Origin: Mycteria americana
Taxonomy: Eukaryota > Chordata > Aves > Ciconiiformes > Ciconiidae
Assembly (NCBI RefSeq): GCF_035582795.1
Contig: NC_134368.1
Coordinates: 33,106,501 to 33,170,500 of the forward strand
Length of the DNA: 64,000 nt
Direction of reading: 5' to 3'
Position numbers and translations under genes: made by a program. The notes under the pieces were generated by a model, which searched no databases, was not told the DNA's origin, and saw nothing but the letters and a program-made list of their open reading frames with translations. Below, one piece after another: positions 1-11,800 of this stretch. How positions within the stretch are numbered: the stretch's first letter is position 1; every line of letters starts with the position of its first letter.

Positions 1-3000
1 AACGCCTTAATCTGTCTTTGGGAATCAGGAAACCAAACTTTGCATGGCATAAGATCTATCCTGGACACCTATCAGAAGCAGCTGCAAACAATTATCTTAC
101 TCTTATCTATCATGGGTTCCAAAATCAATTTTCCCCAAATTACTCTGGTATCAAATATGATAATTTAATTATTTCTTAATTCAGACTGTTTTGACCTCAT
201 TGACTCAAAGTGATTTGCTCTTTTCCCTTCCAAAACTTCCACTGCAGTATTTTAGAGACAAAAAAAATTGTCCTGGATCTATTTTATTTTTTTCTTCCAC
301 TTGTTAACTCAATAGAACTAAACAAACCCATACAGTTCACACCTGGTGAAGAATAATAATCTCTGACAGCTCCTTCCTGGATGCTGAAAATTTTATTGGA
401 TAGTGCGAGAGTGGTTCATCTAACTTCCAAGTCCACTACTGGGATTTTGTTTTGTAGCAGCTTCCATGAATGGAACTCCTTCCTTATTAGGTTACTAGCG
501 GTTAATGTTATAGATCCTCTCTTTTAGATTGCTTTTAAAGGTGGATTTCTGGCATGAAAACAAGAAGAAATCAAGAAAACCCTGTTTGAGTCGCTATATG
601 AACTATTTACAGTAGTTAATAAAAGTGAAACCTCTGCTTTGAAAGGAAAATAGACAAAGAGGAAGGAAGTGGGGGGGGAGGGAGTCAGACTGTTAGGTAA
701 GTCATTATATGTTTTCTAATCATTCCTCCAGGAAGTGATAGGTGATTAACTTTTCAGAAAAAATCAAGAATATGGACCAGGCCATATGAGAAAGAGATAT
801 GAACTTCACAGGAATATTCATTCTTACAAATCTCAAAGATGGTGGCAATTTTTGTTTGTTTTTTTCCCCTGTTCCCAAGACACATTGAGACTCATCCTCT
901 GGAACACTTTGGATTCTAGTGCTCTGCGTTAATTATATCAGTCAATGCTTCCTGTACCTTCTTAGGGTCTTTGTTTCCTTGGGCACAAGATACACTTTTA
1001 AAGAAATACTGAAGTTATACTTGATACTAAAAATATAGTTTTCCCTTTTTTTATTTTCTTTTTTTCTTCCTCTCTCCCTCTGAATACTGCCATACAAAAG
1101 ACCTGGGAAATGAGTACCTGTCAAACATGGTCATGCTGCAAAGATCTTTGTATGAACTTTAAGAATGAGACCTTTATATAGAAACCCGCACAGGTAGCAG
1201 CAGCGCAGTTTCCTAGAACGATCACCTAATTATGTGCCAGCCCAATACTAGTGGAATTACCCATAAAGATTAGAAAAGACTCCATTCTCTATATAAAGAC
1301 TTCTTGCCAAGGCTGCTGTTTCCACCCACTGTAGTGTATTTTTGACATGTGGACACTAGTTCATTAAGGTCAATGATTCATTTTACATAGTCCAGTAAAC
1401 GGCAGTCTTAATGAAAATTTTTGGCTGCTAGTCCATTATAGCTGGCATAATAAACAGCTGACTAAAGCATTCCAATGTTCAGTGAACAATGATAAAAGTG
1501 TCTATTAAGGGTATGCAGCTATGCCAAATACAATCATATATAATCAGCTGCACCAGAAAAGCCTGTCGACACATTGGAGAATATTGTCAGTCAGATGCAT
1601 CTGCTACAAGTGGCAGCTGTTGTGCTCTGGAGTGTAGACAATTAGACATGAATATACTCCTTGGGCTATTTGCAGCACTCAAGCATGGTATTAGTTGAGA
1701 CCCGTTAAGCTGTAATCCCTATATTTTTGATATCTACCCATCATAATTATTGAAAATACAATTTAAGATATCTAAAGACATGAGATTTCATAAATAATGG
1801 TGAGCATAACAGCAATACCAGATGTATTTCTGAACTTTATTTCAGGAGAAGCTCTTTAAATAGTTCACAAACGGTCAGGCTAAATAAAATTATAAGCCTC
1901 TTACCAAATTCATAAATGCCAAGTACAAAATGTATTTACATTTAATGTACTATGTGCTACAATGTAAATTTTTATATCTAATTACTGAAGTAGGAATCAG
2001 TAATATTGCAAATAAGGGCACATACATTTTGTGGAGAAGACATATCAACTATGTGAGCAGGAGAATTGGAGAAAAAACCCTGCATGTAAGGTTATGAAGA
2101 AATTGAGCATAAACCTTTGCCTTTGGCATAAATATTTATGCACTCAGTGAGCTTATTATTGGATTTTTCTTTATTTGACTAGCTGTGAGGTTTGCTTCAT
2201 ATCACTAAATTTGGTGATAATTTTGATTGGATTATCACTTCCTTGATTTTCTCTGAGGGACAAATTTTTCTTGGAGTGAAGAAATAATCCAGAGGTTTAT
2301 CAAATTATTTTATATATATATGAAAAATGGACTACTGGAGATGTCCTTTAAAAACACCAATAACAAGAAATTTAAAAAGTCTTCTCTAATAAAATCTTCC
2401 TCAATCTGGAAAAATAACATGCCCAAACAAGTCAGGATAAATTATGAAAGCATATCTGAATGCTAGGGGTCTTGCATATCATACTCAAATTCTTAAACTC
2501 TTGAAGTTTGTTCATCGATTGAAAACAAACAGTGCCAATGATTCTCATATAAAATGATAAGGCAGATATGGAAAAAGCACATACACTTAAAAGATACATA
2601 CTTGACTCTTAAAAATCATGACAAAAGTCCTGACCAGTTCCACCCCCACCCCCTTTCTGATAATTATTCTTGCCAAGCATGAAAGAGAAAGAAGAGCTTT
2701 TGCATAAAATCTAGTCACACAGGATACTAAAACCATGGCTCCCAAGGTACTATAAACATGTAATGCCTTACTTAATTTAATAACTGTAAGAGCTGTTAAT
2801 TTGCTAATTGAAAATTTTCTATCCCTCGGTTTTCTACTTTTTAAAGCAGAATGGGAGGCATCAGGTTGACACCACTAGAAAAACAATGTTCTTCCCTTTA
2901 AAGCTTGTGTGCTTCAATCTTCTGAAGATTTCTTTAGTTTCACCTAATTTTCCCGAGTTTTTTAAAAGATAATTCAGAATAGCTTTTAAGACTGGATCTA

Positions 3001-3419
3001 AGGCATTAAAAAGAAAGCTGATCTTAACCACTGCATGTTATTTTCTTTCTCTGAATTAGGGTAAAGCTTATAGCATAGGCAGTACAAACTCATTTAGGGA
3101 TGTTTATACTGATCACTTAGCTGTTAACCCTGTGAGAAGTCCTATAAAACTTACTGAAGATTGTTGCCTACCAGCAGTAAAAGGCTTACATATTTCTTCA
3201 TAAGACTGGAACCTTAGTAAAATACTAAGAGAGGGCAAAGTACTTATGATGGTGCCCAATAATGGAAAAACAATTGAAAATGGCTTAGCTTTTTCCGTGC
3301 AGAAAACACTGAACAATTTATTGCAATGATTTATTATGATTAGACTTTCAGCAGAAATTAAAGTTAAAAACAAAAACATTTTTTGATGGAAAATGGGCAG
3401 AAGTTTTTTCTCAGACTTT
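1..3419. other. intergenic, downstream flank of SGCZ
   Basis: AT-rich unique sequence. The short ORFs here have no recognisable domain, and I saw no RNA gene, repeat array or exon signature. In mammals the SGCZ 3' end faces C8orf48 and DLC1; neither is visible here. Confidence 0.6.
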
Positions 3420-3980
3420 AGACTCTAACACCCTAGACTGCTGCACACAGGTTTTGCTCTGCTCTCTGGAGAGCTCTCACCCTGAGAAGGCAACAGCCAC
3501 GGGGCACCTGCTGGTAGCCAATTCCCTTCACTCCAATGGTACTTACCACACTGCTCCATACATGAGACTGATGGCATGAAGCATGCCTTGATGCAGAGCA
3601 CGATAACAGCCTCAGAAGTCAGCTTCAGCAGTTATGCAGTAAGAGCAGGCACAAGAGTTAGGACTGGGGACTTGATCAGGAACTAGAGCCAAATCTAGTC
3701 AGGAAGGCAGGAGCCTAGCAGGAGGAAAGAACCACCAGCTGCAGCAACTCCAAACACTGATTACCAATCAAGCACTCAGCAGGTCCTCCTGGAGTCTTAT
3801 ATAGCCCTTTAAGCACCTTTTTGACCTTTCTAGGGTTGGTGGGCAAGCAGATAGGCTGGACTGATAAGAATTGGGAACCTTTGCTGCAGAGTCACTGGGT
3901 TAGTCCGGGAGAGAAACCTTCCATGAGATTGATGGGTCTGGAAACCACACTGGATCATGAGAATATGAGTGCTTAGACAG
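3420..3980. other. GC-richer unclassified block, possible old repeat
   Basis: Composition is visibly more GC-rich than the flanks, with many CAGCAG, GGCAG and AGGAG motifs. There is a TATA-like CTTATATAGCCC at about 3797, followed by ACCTTTTTGACC. No long ORF is present. The mix of a TATA-like site and repeat-like words could be a decayed LTR or another transposon remnant, but I could not identify termini or a family. Confidence 0.25.
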
Positions 3981-5089
3981 GCACTTGGAAAGTCAAAAAT
4001 TCAGCAAGCTGCCCAAAATACAAAATTTCCTCTAATATTCCCTAAGTGTTGCTCAATATTATCCAAATGTAACATTTTTTTAGAACTCCCTTTTCCCCTA
4101 CAGTAAAAAAATCTTTTGTGTCTTAACTACTGAATGTTCAGAGAGCAACATAATTTATATGCCAGCTGAATACGTGTGACGCCTTTTACGATTGTAATTT
4201 TTATTGCAATAAACATTTTAAGAATATGAGGATAAGCAAACTAAAATTAGAAAAATAATTACTAGGAAAGAAGGAGTTATGACCAGAAGTTATTTAAAAC
4301 CAGATTTTGCTGAGCTATGAAATGGTCAAACAAAACTAAAAATGCTGCTTCAGTGGCGTGTTTCTAAGAGAGTTTTGGAAAAGGAGAGTAAAAGGTCCAA
4401 ACAATGGTCAAAGACCATATTTTTTTTGCTTTCTAGCAACACTTGATTCGTGTACTTTGGGAATGGTGGTTACATGCATTTGTAGAACCTCTGGGACCTT
4501 GGAGTGTGCATGACCCTTGTTGTCAGGAGAGATGAACAATGCCAGGGGAACACGTGTACCCTTTGCAGCAACACTTTGAGAGTAATAGATTTAAAAAACA
4601 CTCAGTGGTCCTATTAAGACTGCACTTTAATCGAAATGGAGCCAGTCTGCTGGCACTGAAAATTAAAAAGGTTGTAGAGGAGTATTTATGCTAGGAGCTG
4701 GGTGAAGGCCAACAGGCACATAAGAGCACCTGGTTCAGACTGATGTGACCCCTGAGAGGATGTGGTTAATGTTCAATGTGCCTCTGAAAGGCCAGGAGGG
4801 AATAAATATCACAATCACAATGAATAGACAAACCAGACTGTTAGCCAGGCCGGCTGACTGGCATGTGCAATGTCAAACAGTGGAGCAAGGGCAAAATTTA
4901 CAAGTGCTTCTGTGCCAGGACTACAAGCCTAACGCAGAGGACGGGCAAAGTAAGTTCTTTACTGCTGATGGTACTGGGGGGATTCCCTGCATTCTCTGTA
5001 GCAGATAGGTCAGAGGGGCTTGATCCCTGGAGAATACATGTAGAGGAAGTACTAGACCAAATAAATTAGGTGTTATTAAGTGACCAGGA
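3981..5089. other. intergenic stretch before the CR1 copy
   Basis: AT-rich, becoming more balanced from about 4500 to 5090. The ORF at 4745-5008 has no recognisable domain. Part of the right end could be a decayed upstream portion of one of the LINE copies, but I cannot show it. Confidence 0.4.
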
Positions 5090-5499
5090 CTGCAAGGGAT
5101 TTATCTGAGAGTTCTGGAGCATTGTAAGAAGAAACTGAAGAGAAGACTGGGACTCTTCAGTTTGAAGAGCCTTTGGAAAAGGCTTAAGGGGATATGTTTA
5201 ACATTTACAGTGCTGGATAAGGTGGTTGCAGAGCTATTATTCATCAAATAGCTGCACCAGGGCAGGTTCAGACTTGATATTAGGAAGCATTTCTTTATTG
5301 AGAGGGTGGTCAAACACTGGAATGGGCTTCCTAGAGAGGTGGTTGATGCCCCAAGCCTGTCAGTGTTTAAGACATATTTGGACAATGTCCTTAATAACAG
5401 GCTTTAAGTTTTGGTCAGCCCTGAGCGGTCAGGCAGTTGACTAGCTGATCATTGTAGGTCCCTTCCAACTGAAACAGTCTATTCTGTTCTATTCTATAT
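5090..5499 (+). mobile_element. CR1 LINE, 3' end (5'-truncated)
   Basis: This is the 3' part of a chicken repeat 1 retrotransposon in plus orientation. Hallmarks in order are TTCAGTTTGAAGAGCCT, GACTTGATATTAGGAAGC, GGTGGTCAAACACTGG, AGAGAGGTGGTTGATG, GATCATTGTAGGTCCCTTC and a terminal ATTCTGTTCTATTCTATA. That tail is the short tandem repeat used by CR1 in place of poly(A). The 5' truncation is usual for CR1; the exact left border is uncertain. Divergence from the consensus and scattered stops show it is inactive. No intact reverse transcriptase or endonuclease region is present. Confidence 0.88.
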
Positions 5500-5840
5500 C
5501 CCACAATATCAGAACTAGGGGCACTGGGTGTAATTATTTGAAGATCAGTTTAAAACAGATGGATGAAAGCTCTTATTTGAGCAGCAGGTGATGAACATTT
5601 GGAACTTGCTGCCACAAAAAAGCAGCTGTGTCAGCAGCTTTGAAAAAGAATTACAGAAACTCACGGACAACAGATCCATAAACCAATACCAAAGGTACAA
5701 GGTGGGCAATACAACTGTAGATACTAGGGGAGTCTGTGGGGAAGGGGCTGTGTAAATCAGTCAGACTCCCATGCTGTCCCTAAATACCAGCCCCTGCTAC
5801 CACTGCCAGAGATTGGTCTGACCTAGACTTGGACATTGAG
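5500..5840 (+). mobile_element. older CR1/L3-like LINE 3' fragment
   Basis: Directly after the CR1 tail comes a second, more decayed LINE 3' region in the same orientation. Recognisable remnants are ATATCAGAACTAGGGGCAC, GGAACTTGCTGCCACAAA, a run resembling 'GGTTCAAAAAAGGATTAGACAAATTCATGG' in ancient CR1/L3 elements (5630-5665), and GATTGGTCTGACCTAGACTT near the end. The younger CR1 tail abuts it exactly, so the younger copy may have inserted into the older one. Subfamily assignment needs a repeat library. Confidence 0.6.
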
Positions 5841-8800
5841 TTGGCCTAAGTGAATTGATTGGGTGTTTTCTCCAGAGTCCACAGAAGTCCAACGGGAATG
5901 CTAACAGGGAAACTACGCAGAGTGATATCTATCGTGTTTTATCCAGAGGGTAATTAGGATCATTTGATTTGGAATTATGACAGGATCTTTAAACTTGGCT
6001 TATAAAATGAAACATTGCTTCTCTGTGTTATTTTATTAAACTTGAGAAGGTAAGTCCATTAACCTGGAGAACTTTCACAATATTAATATTTACTACAAAC
6101 TCTTATGGAAAGAGTCCTAAGGAGTTATAAGTCTAATGGGTAGAAAAAGAGAAGGCACGAGCAGAATAATCACCATGACTGAAATCACACAACTAAAAAT
6201 TTTTTTCAGAAAATTATTCTCCCCAGAGTACAGCTGACAGATAGAGTAGTCAATTCTTATACAGCTGATAGCCAGATCTTCCCATATAAAATCTTATATT
6301 ACAGAGCTGACATTTTCATGGGGGCAAGACTGTGAAACCTGTTATGTACTTCCTCTTCTCCCTTCCACCATATCATGATTACTGGTTATTGCAGGTGTGA
6401 AGAAAACTCCATTCTCCTTTTGTCTGAACTCTTCTGTGTCTCATGATAATAAATAGGGCAGTCATGCAACTCAGTAGCTTGTTACAATTTACAAACCAAT
6501 TTCTTGTTTGCTTTTTAAATCCCTCTCCAAGACTCCAGTGTTGTGGAACAGCTGGCAATATACAGTGCCATCTGCACTACCTTCATCTTTTGAGAATCCA
6601 AATTGATTTTCTTCAGCTTAGCATGTGGAGTTAAGGGGTGCTCATTGCCTGATCATGTGCATTCACACCATCCAATGTATCTGGGAAGACAATTTTAGTA
6701 CGAGACCATCAGGATGAGCAAACTGCACTGTGGCAGCTGAACTGTGGAATCAAGCTGCTTTTGCCCCTTATGTGCAGGGTAAAGGTTTTATCCATGTTTC
6801 AAGGCTTCAAATACAGATCATTTCTAGAGTTGTGTATGTGAAATATAGCCAAATGCCACCGATTTGCTTTGCTGATTGATGGCACTTATCCTCAAAGACA
6901 CAATAGAGTGTGTTCATATAAAGTCAGCAGGGCTTTTTAGGACTTACACAAAACGCTTTCAACATAATAGATGCTGGTATAATTCAAATCAAAAGTAAAA
7001 ATGGGTATGATGCAGACAGACAGTGGTGCATAGAAGTCACACACAGATCTGAAAAGGGAAATATTGATTAATGTATCTTTTCAAGGATAGCTTTACTCAA
7101 CTAAACGAAGCAAAAGTGAAGCACTGTGGAATGTTCAGAAGTCTTTCACCTTCATTAGTTTATGGTAAGCAATTTTTAGGCCTGCAGGGTATTGCTTTAC
7201 TTTGCTTGATTTATGAAGACTGATCCAGCAAAATATTTTACTATGCTCCTTCCTAACTTCAAACTTCAGAAGTTCCATTAAGTTTACTGGAATGACTCAC
7301 ATACTTATAGTTAAATATATATTCAAAGCTTTGAAGGAGCTTAACCTAAATGTTACGTGTAGTGACAAAACTGCATTCAGGATAAATAAATCGAAATGAT
7401 AAGCTGATACGCATTAAATAACAGAGAAAAAATATATGAATTCTGCACAAAAAAAATGTTCCAAACATCAAAAGGTATATCCCACTCATACAAAGGATAT
7501 ACGAGACAATGGAAAACAACATAAAAAATGAAAAGGATTAGCATGTAGCTTAATTTATTTTCCAGCTTAATTATGTTAATAGAACAGTTCAGTAAAGTGA
7601 AGGTGCACATTTCACAGAAGTTTATACTAAAGAAATTTATTTACATTTATTTAAAAATTGATATAACTTAACTTGTCATACTTCACAACATGATAATACA
7701 TTACATACTTCTAAAAGGGAATAATACACAATTTAGAAATTTTTCTTTGGAATGTAAATACTTTTTCATCACAATAGTCTAACTGAAGTGATATTTGTTA
7801 GGCAAACTGTACAGTGTCAAATTTAATTAAATGTTCGCTTGTTATGTTTCCTAAAAATAGATAGGAAAATTGCCTAAATCAACTGAAATTATACTGTTCT
7901 GTAAAATGTGAGACAATGTGATTTAAATGTATTTTTCCCTTTCAGTTCTCAGAAAAATATGGCCATTAATAAAGTTTTGTGATTTAGAGATATAATTTAA
8001 ATCTCTTAAAAAGTACATAAGGTACTATAGTTAAACAAAAAGATAAAACCCATATTATATTAAAGCCATGCAAGATTTTGGAAACTGGAGGTAAATAAAC
8101 AAATCATTTTAGGAAGCAGCTCCAGGATTCTGGTTAATCATGTGGTGACTTGCTCACAAATATATGCTAACATGCATGAGAAGAGATGTTTATTATCACA
8201 GCACTGTAGAAAGGACTGGTTCGGTGTCCTAGACTTTCCCAAAGAAAAATGGAAGTACCAATAGTTTAATATCAGAATTTAAGTAAATCTACTGTAGTCC
8301 AACAGTGTACGCTAGGAAACTTGAAGACGAGGTGGCAATAGTCATCATAGAGAATAAATACCCTTATGGAAAATTCCTGCACACATTCACTGCACGTGAT
8401 CGAATTAATAAGTAGAGATATAAACTATTTCTTTACAAGATGATATAAGAAGAGGACTCATCTGGGCTCTAAAACTGTGAAATCTGATGTGGGTAGACAT
8501 AAACGTATTATGTGTTTAAAAAAACTCAGTACAAACAAAAGCTTTCACCTGTCCAGTTCTTTAGCTGGTGAATCTACCTTTCATAACACAAGAAAGCTGC
8601 TGTTGTTTCTGAAATGCTTGTAAGTAGGCCTGCTTTCTAATATATTTTTATATACGTTTATACATTTCTTGAGTGCTGTGAAACAAATCACAGAAGTCAA
8701 TGCTTGCTCCCAGATGCTGTTTGGGGAGAAAAAAAAAGATAAATAAGAAAATACCTTACAGTCCAGACTCTTACCTCAAAACCCCCCCTCAAAACAAAAA

Positions 8801-11800
8801 ACCCCACCAACCTATAGACTATTCTCCATTTCCTAACTCTTGCTCCAGCTTTTTTCTATTTACAGTGCTGTAGGCTAATGTAAGCCTCAGTGATTCCCTT
8901 CTTCTTCCAGGACTGTCCTTTTGTACATAAAACATTCTGTCTTCTATATAGCTTCCATAGCTTATAGGTTCCACAGCTGTGCCTCTCATCACAGCCAGAG
9001 TAGCAACAGAGGTTTTCTGATATTGTCTGTACCATCTCTTTCTTACAAACAGTTCATTTCTGGTCTTGGAAATGGTTTCTCAATCAATGGTATCCTGAAG
9101 CTTTTCCTCTGCTTCCTGTGCTTTGGGCATGATATATTTGACAAGGTCAGAGAGGTAAACAGAAATTTTAACACCAAATTATTGTCTTCCCCTTTAAACT
9201 GTAAAACTCTTCTAATACCACTCTCCATCTCTTTTTCCCATGCCTTTATTCTCTTTCCGTGCTCTTTCTCTGTTTAATGTTTTGGTTGCATGCTCCTTTT
9301 CTCTCCCTGCATTTCACTCCGCCGTAGCAGTAACAATTATCTCGAGCAATAACCCACTCCCTGCAGCAATGAATAATGTCAGCTTTAGTAGCTGCCATCA
9401 GATTTTTCTCTCCCTTTTACACTTAAAAATAGGGATTATGGAAAGTCTAAAGATAGACCATGCAATGGAAATCAAGGTGAAACCCCAATTATAAGGATTC
9501 ATTTCCCTAATTTAACTCCCCTGTGGCAGAGGGAAGGGAACCAGCATGGTCTGGAGTGTCTTAGCAGTGTCTGGGAAGATCAGGAATATCAGATCTATTG
9601 CTTCCAGAAACAGTGCAACTCTTCCACCATGAGGAAAATACTGGGCTGAAATATGAAAAGGCAGTGGCAATAGATTTTTTTGCCATTTCATTTTATGACT
9701 CATCTTGGACATCTCGTCATTTGTTAATTTGGTTTTGACAAATGAGTGAAGACTGCACACCCATTTAGAGCTCTCCATGTGTGGGAGTCAAAGTGCTACC
9801 TGTAGTTAGAAGTGGGAACAATTTTCAGAGGGAAAATTACGCTAATGTTAATGATGCATTTTAGAAATACATTGTAAAAAGTCATGGACCATGATATTTT
9901 TTTTGCACAAACTTTTAATGAACATTTAAAGCCTAATCCAAAGACATGGAATTTGTCAGCATTTCCTATTGTCTTTGCCAGTGTCTGAATCCACCCTAGT
10001 GTACTGGCCTATTTTCAGCTCTTTCTGTCTTAAACACAGATAAACGTGCAAACAGAGAGTTCACTGGCACCTTGTAATTGAGAAGTACAAAATTTATACC
10101 TAGGTTACTGCTTTTCTCCTTTCCAATGGTGTTTTTAAAGAGTCAGGAAAAGAAAGGAAAAAGAAAGTGCCATGGATATAAAGACATAAAAGTGATTCAT
10201 CTCCACCCAACTTTCCGACCATTTTTCTCAGTTACTATTAGGCCTAGGGAGAAGTCTAGTGACTGTTTTTTCACTTAAAAAAAAAGGTAAGAAATCCAGC
10301 ATTCAACTATGTTTCTATTGTGTACTGTTGTAACATGGCTGATTTGGATTTACTGCCTATGCACCACTATCCTACCCATTCCTATGCAGACCAAAAAACC
10401 CACTGCCTTTCTGCCTGTTTGTCCAAGGTTATTGTAATACCGTGTCTTATTTCCCCTGGGGAGCACAGAGCTGGAAAGCATCCTGACTGTTCTCTTCGCA
10501 ATGCCAAACTGCTGTAGGAGACCCTCTCTCCTCACATGAGTACATGCCCCCACACATCTTCTTCAGTTCCACTGTAGCGTGGGAGATAGATACTATCACA
10601 GCTCCTTCTTCTACTACTACATAGATACTGTATTTTCTTTATCAGCAAGGGCTGCCAGTCTCCCAAAGATTACACAAAACAACAGGAAGGCATGCCGTTG
10701 TAAAAGAAATCAGATTCTTAATTTACCTAGGATGAATGAGAACGTCACCCACGGGCTATAGGAACAATATTCTCTTACTAGTAGTTTTTTTAAATAGTTA
10801 GACACTTTAGGTCTTTTTTTTCTTTCAAATTTGTAAAAGTAAATAAATATATTAGTAGAGAGGGACAGATAATGAGCTCAGTGATTACTTTTCTATTTTC
10901 AAAAAATGAAAAATGTAACAGGACAGGGTAGTTTGCATATTTGTTTTACTGTATTTTAAATACATTTGTTGAATGATAAAACTTATGAGAAATTAGAAGT
11001 TATTAAGAAGTTTATAGTCCAAAAACTTTCACTGTTCATTCTAGTAAGACAGACTAAAACTGATATTTACCTATGTTTGTTTTCTTTCTTATGTAACTTC
11101 TGTTGTCAGAAAGCAATCATCTTCCTCTCTGGTAGAAACTTCCCCTTTCATACAGTTCCAGTAAGTTACACAGGAAGGAGTCTGATAAAGAGCCTTAGCT
11201 AAATCCTTTCTGTTGTCTATTCTTTGTTATTTGGAAAGAAAGGAGGAGGCTAAGGGGGACAACTGAAGCTCAGCTGAAGAAGTAAGAGTGGGTGGGAATT
11301 AAGGGAGAGGATTTTAATTTCACTATCTGCTGTAGTGTTTGGGACAAGAAAACTGAGTAAACATCGTCTAGAAAGAAAACAATGATACAATTTTTTTCAG
11401 AATACTTCTGAAACATACACTTAGAAATAGGTTATTGTGCTAGAAAGCAGATCTCTCAGTGGTGAAGAATGACTGTATGCAAGCTCCCAAAGTACCATAA
11501 AGCAGAGAAAACAAAATGTCTTGCCTTCAGGAATGATTCTCTAATGCCTAAGTCCTGTTCTTCATTGCGCTCTAGATGATGCTGGAAGCTGAACTTCTCC
11601 CTTACAGGTCTCACAAACAAGGAGGTATACATGTGATTAAAAGGCACCTTTACTTCTCAGATAAGTCATGCATTAAATGAACTTGATTAAGCCAAAGGCC
11701 AATTTTTTTTCATATAAATTACTCTCAGTGCTTAAACACATCAGAATTTGAGACACTGGAAGAGCTCAACTCTCCCTAAAAGGGTCAACTGCCCTTAAAG

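Noticed and set aside
4745-5008. 87-codon ORF upstream of the CR1 copy as a possible retroelement gene
   Set aside because: The peptide does not match CR1 ORF1 or ORF2, gag, pol or env motifs I know.
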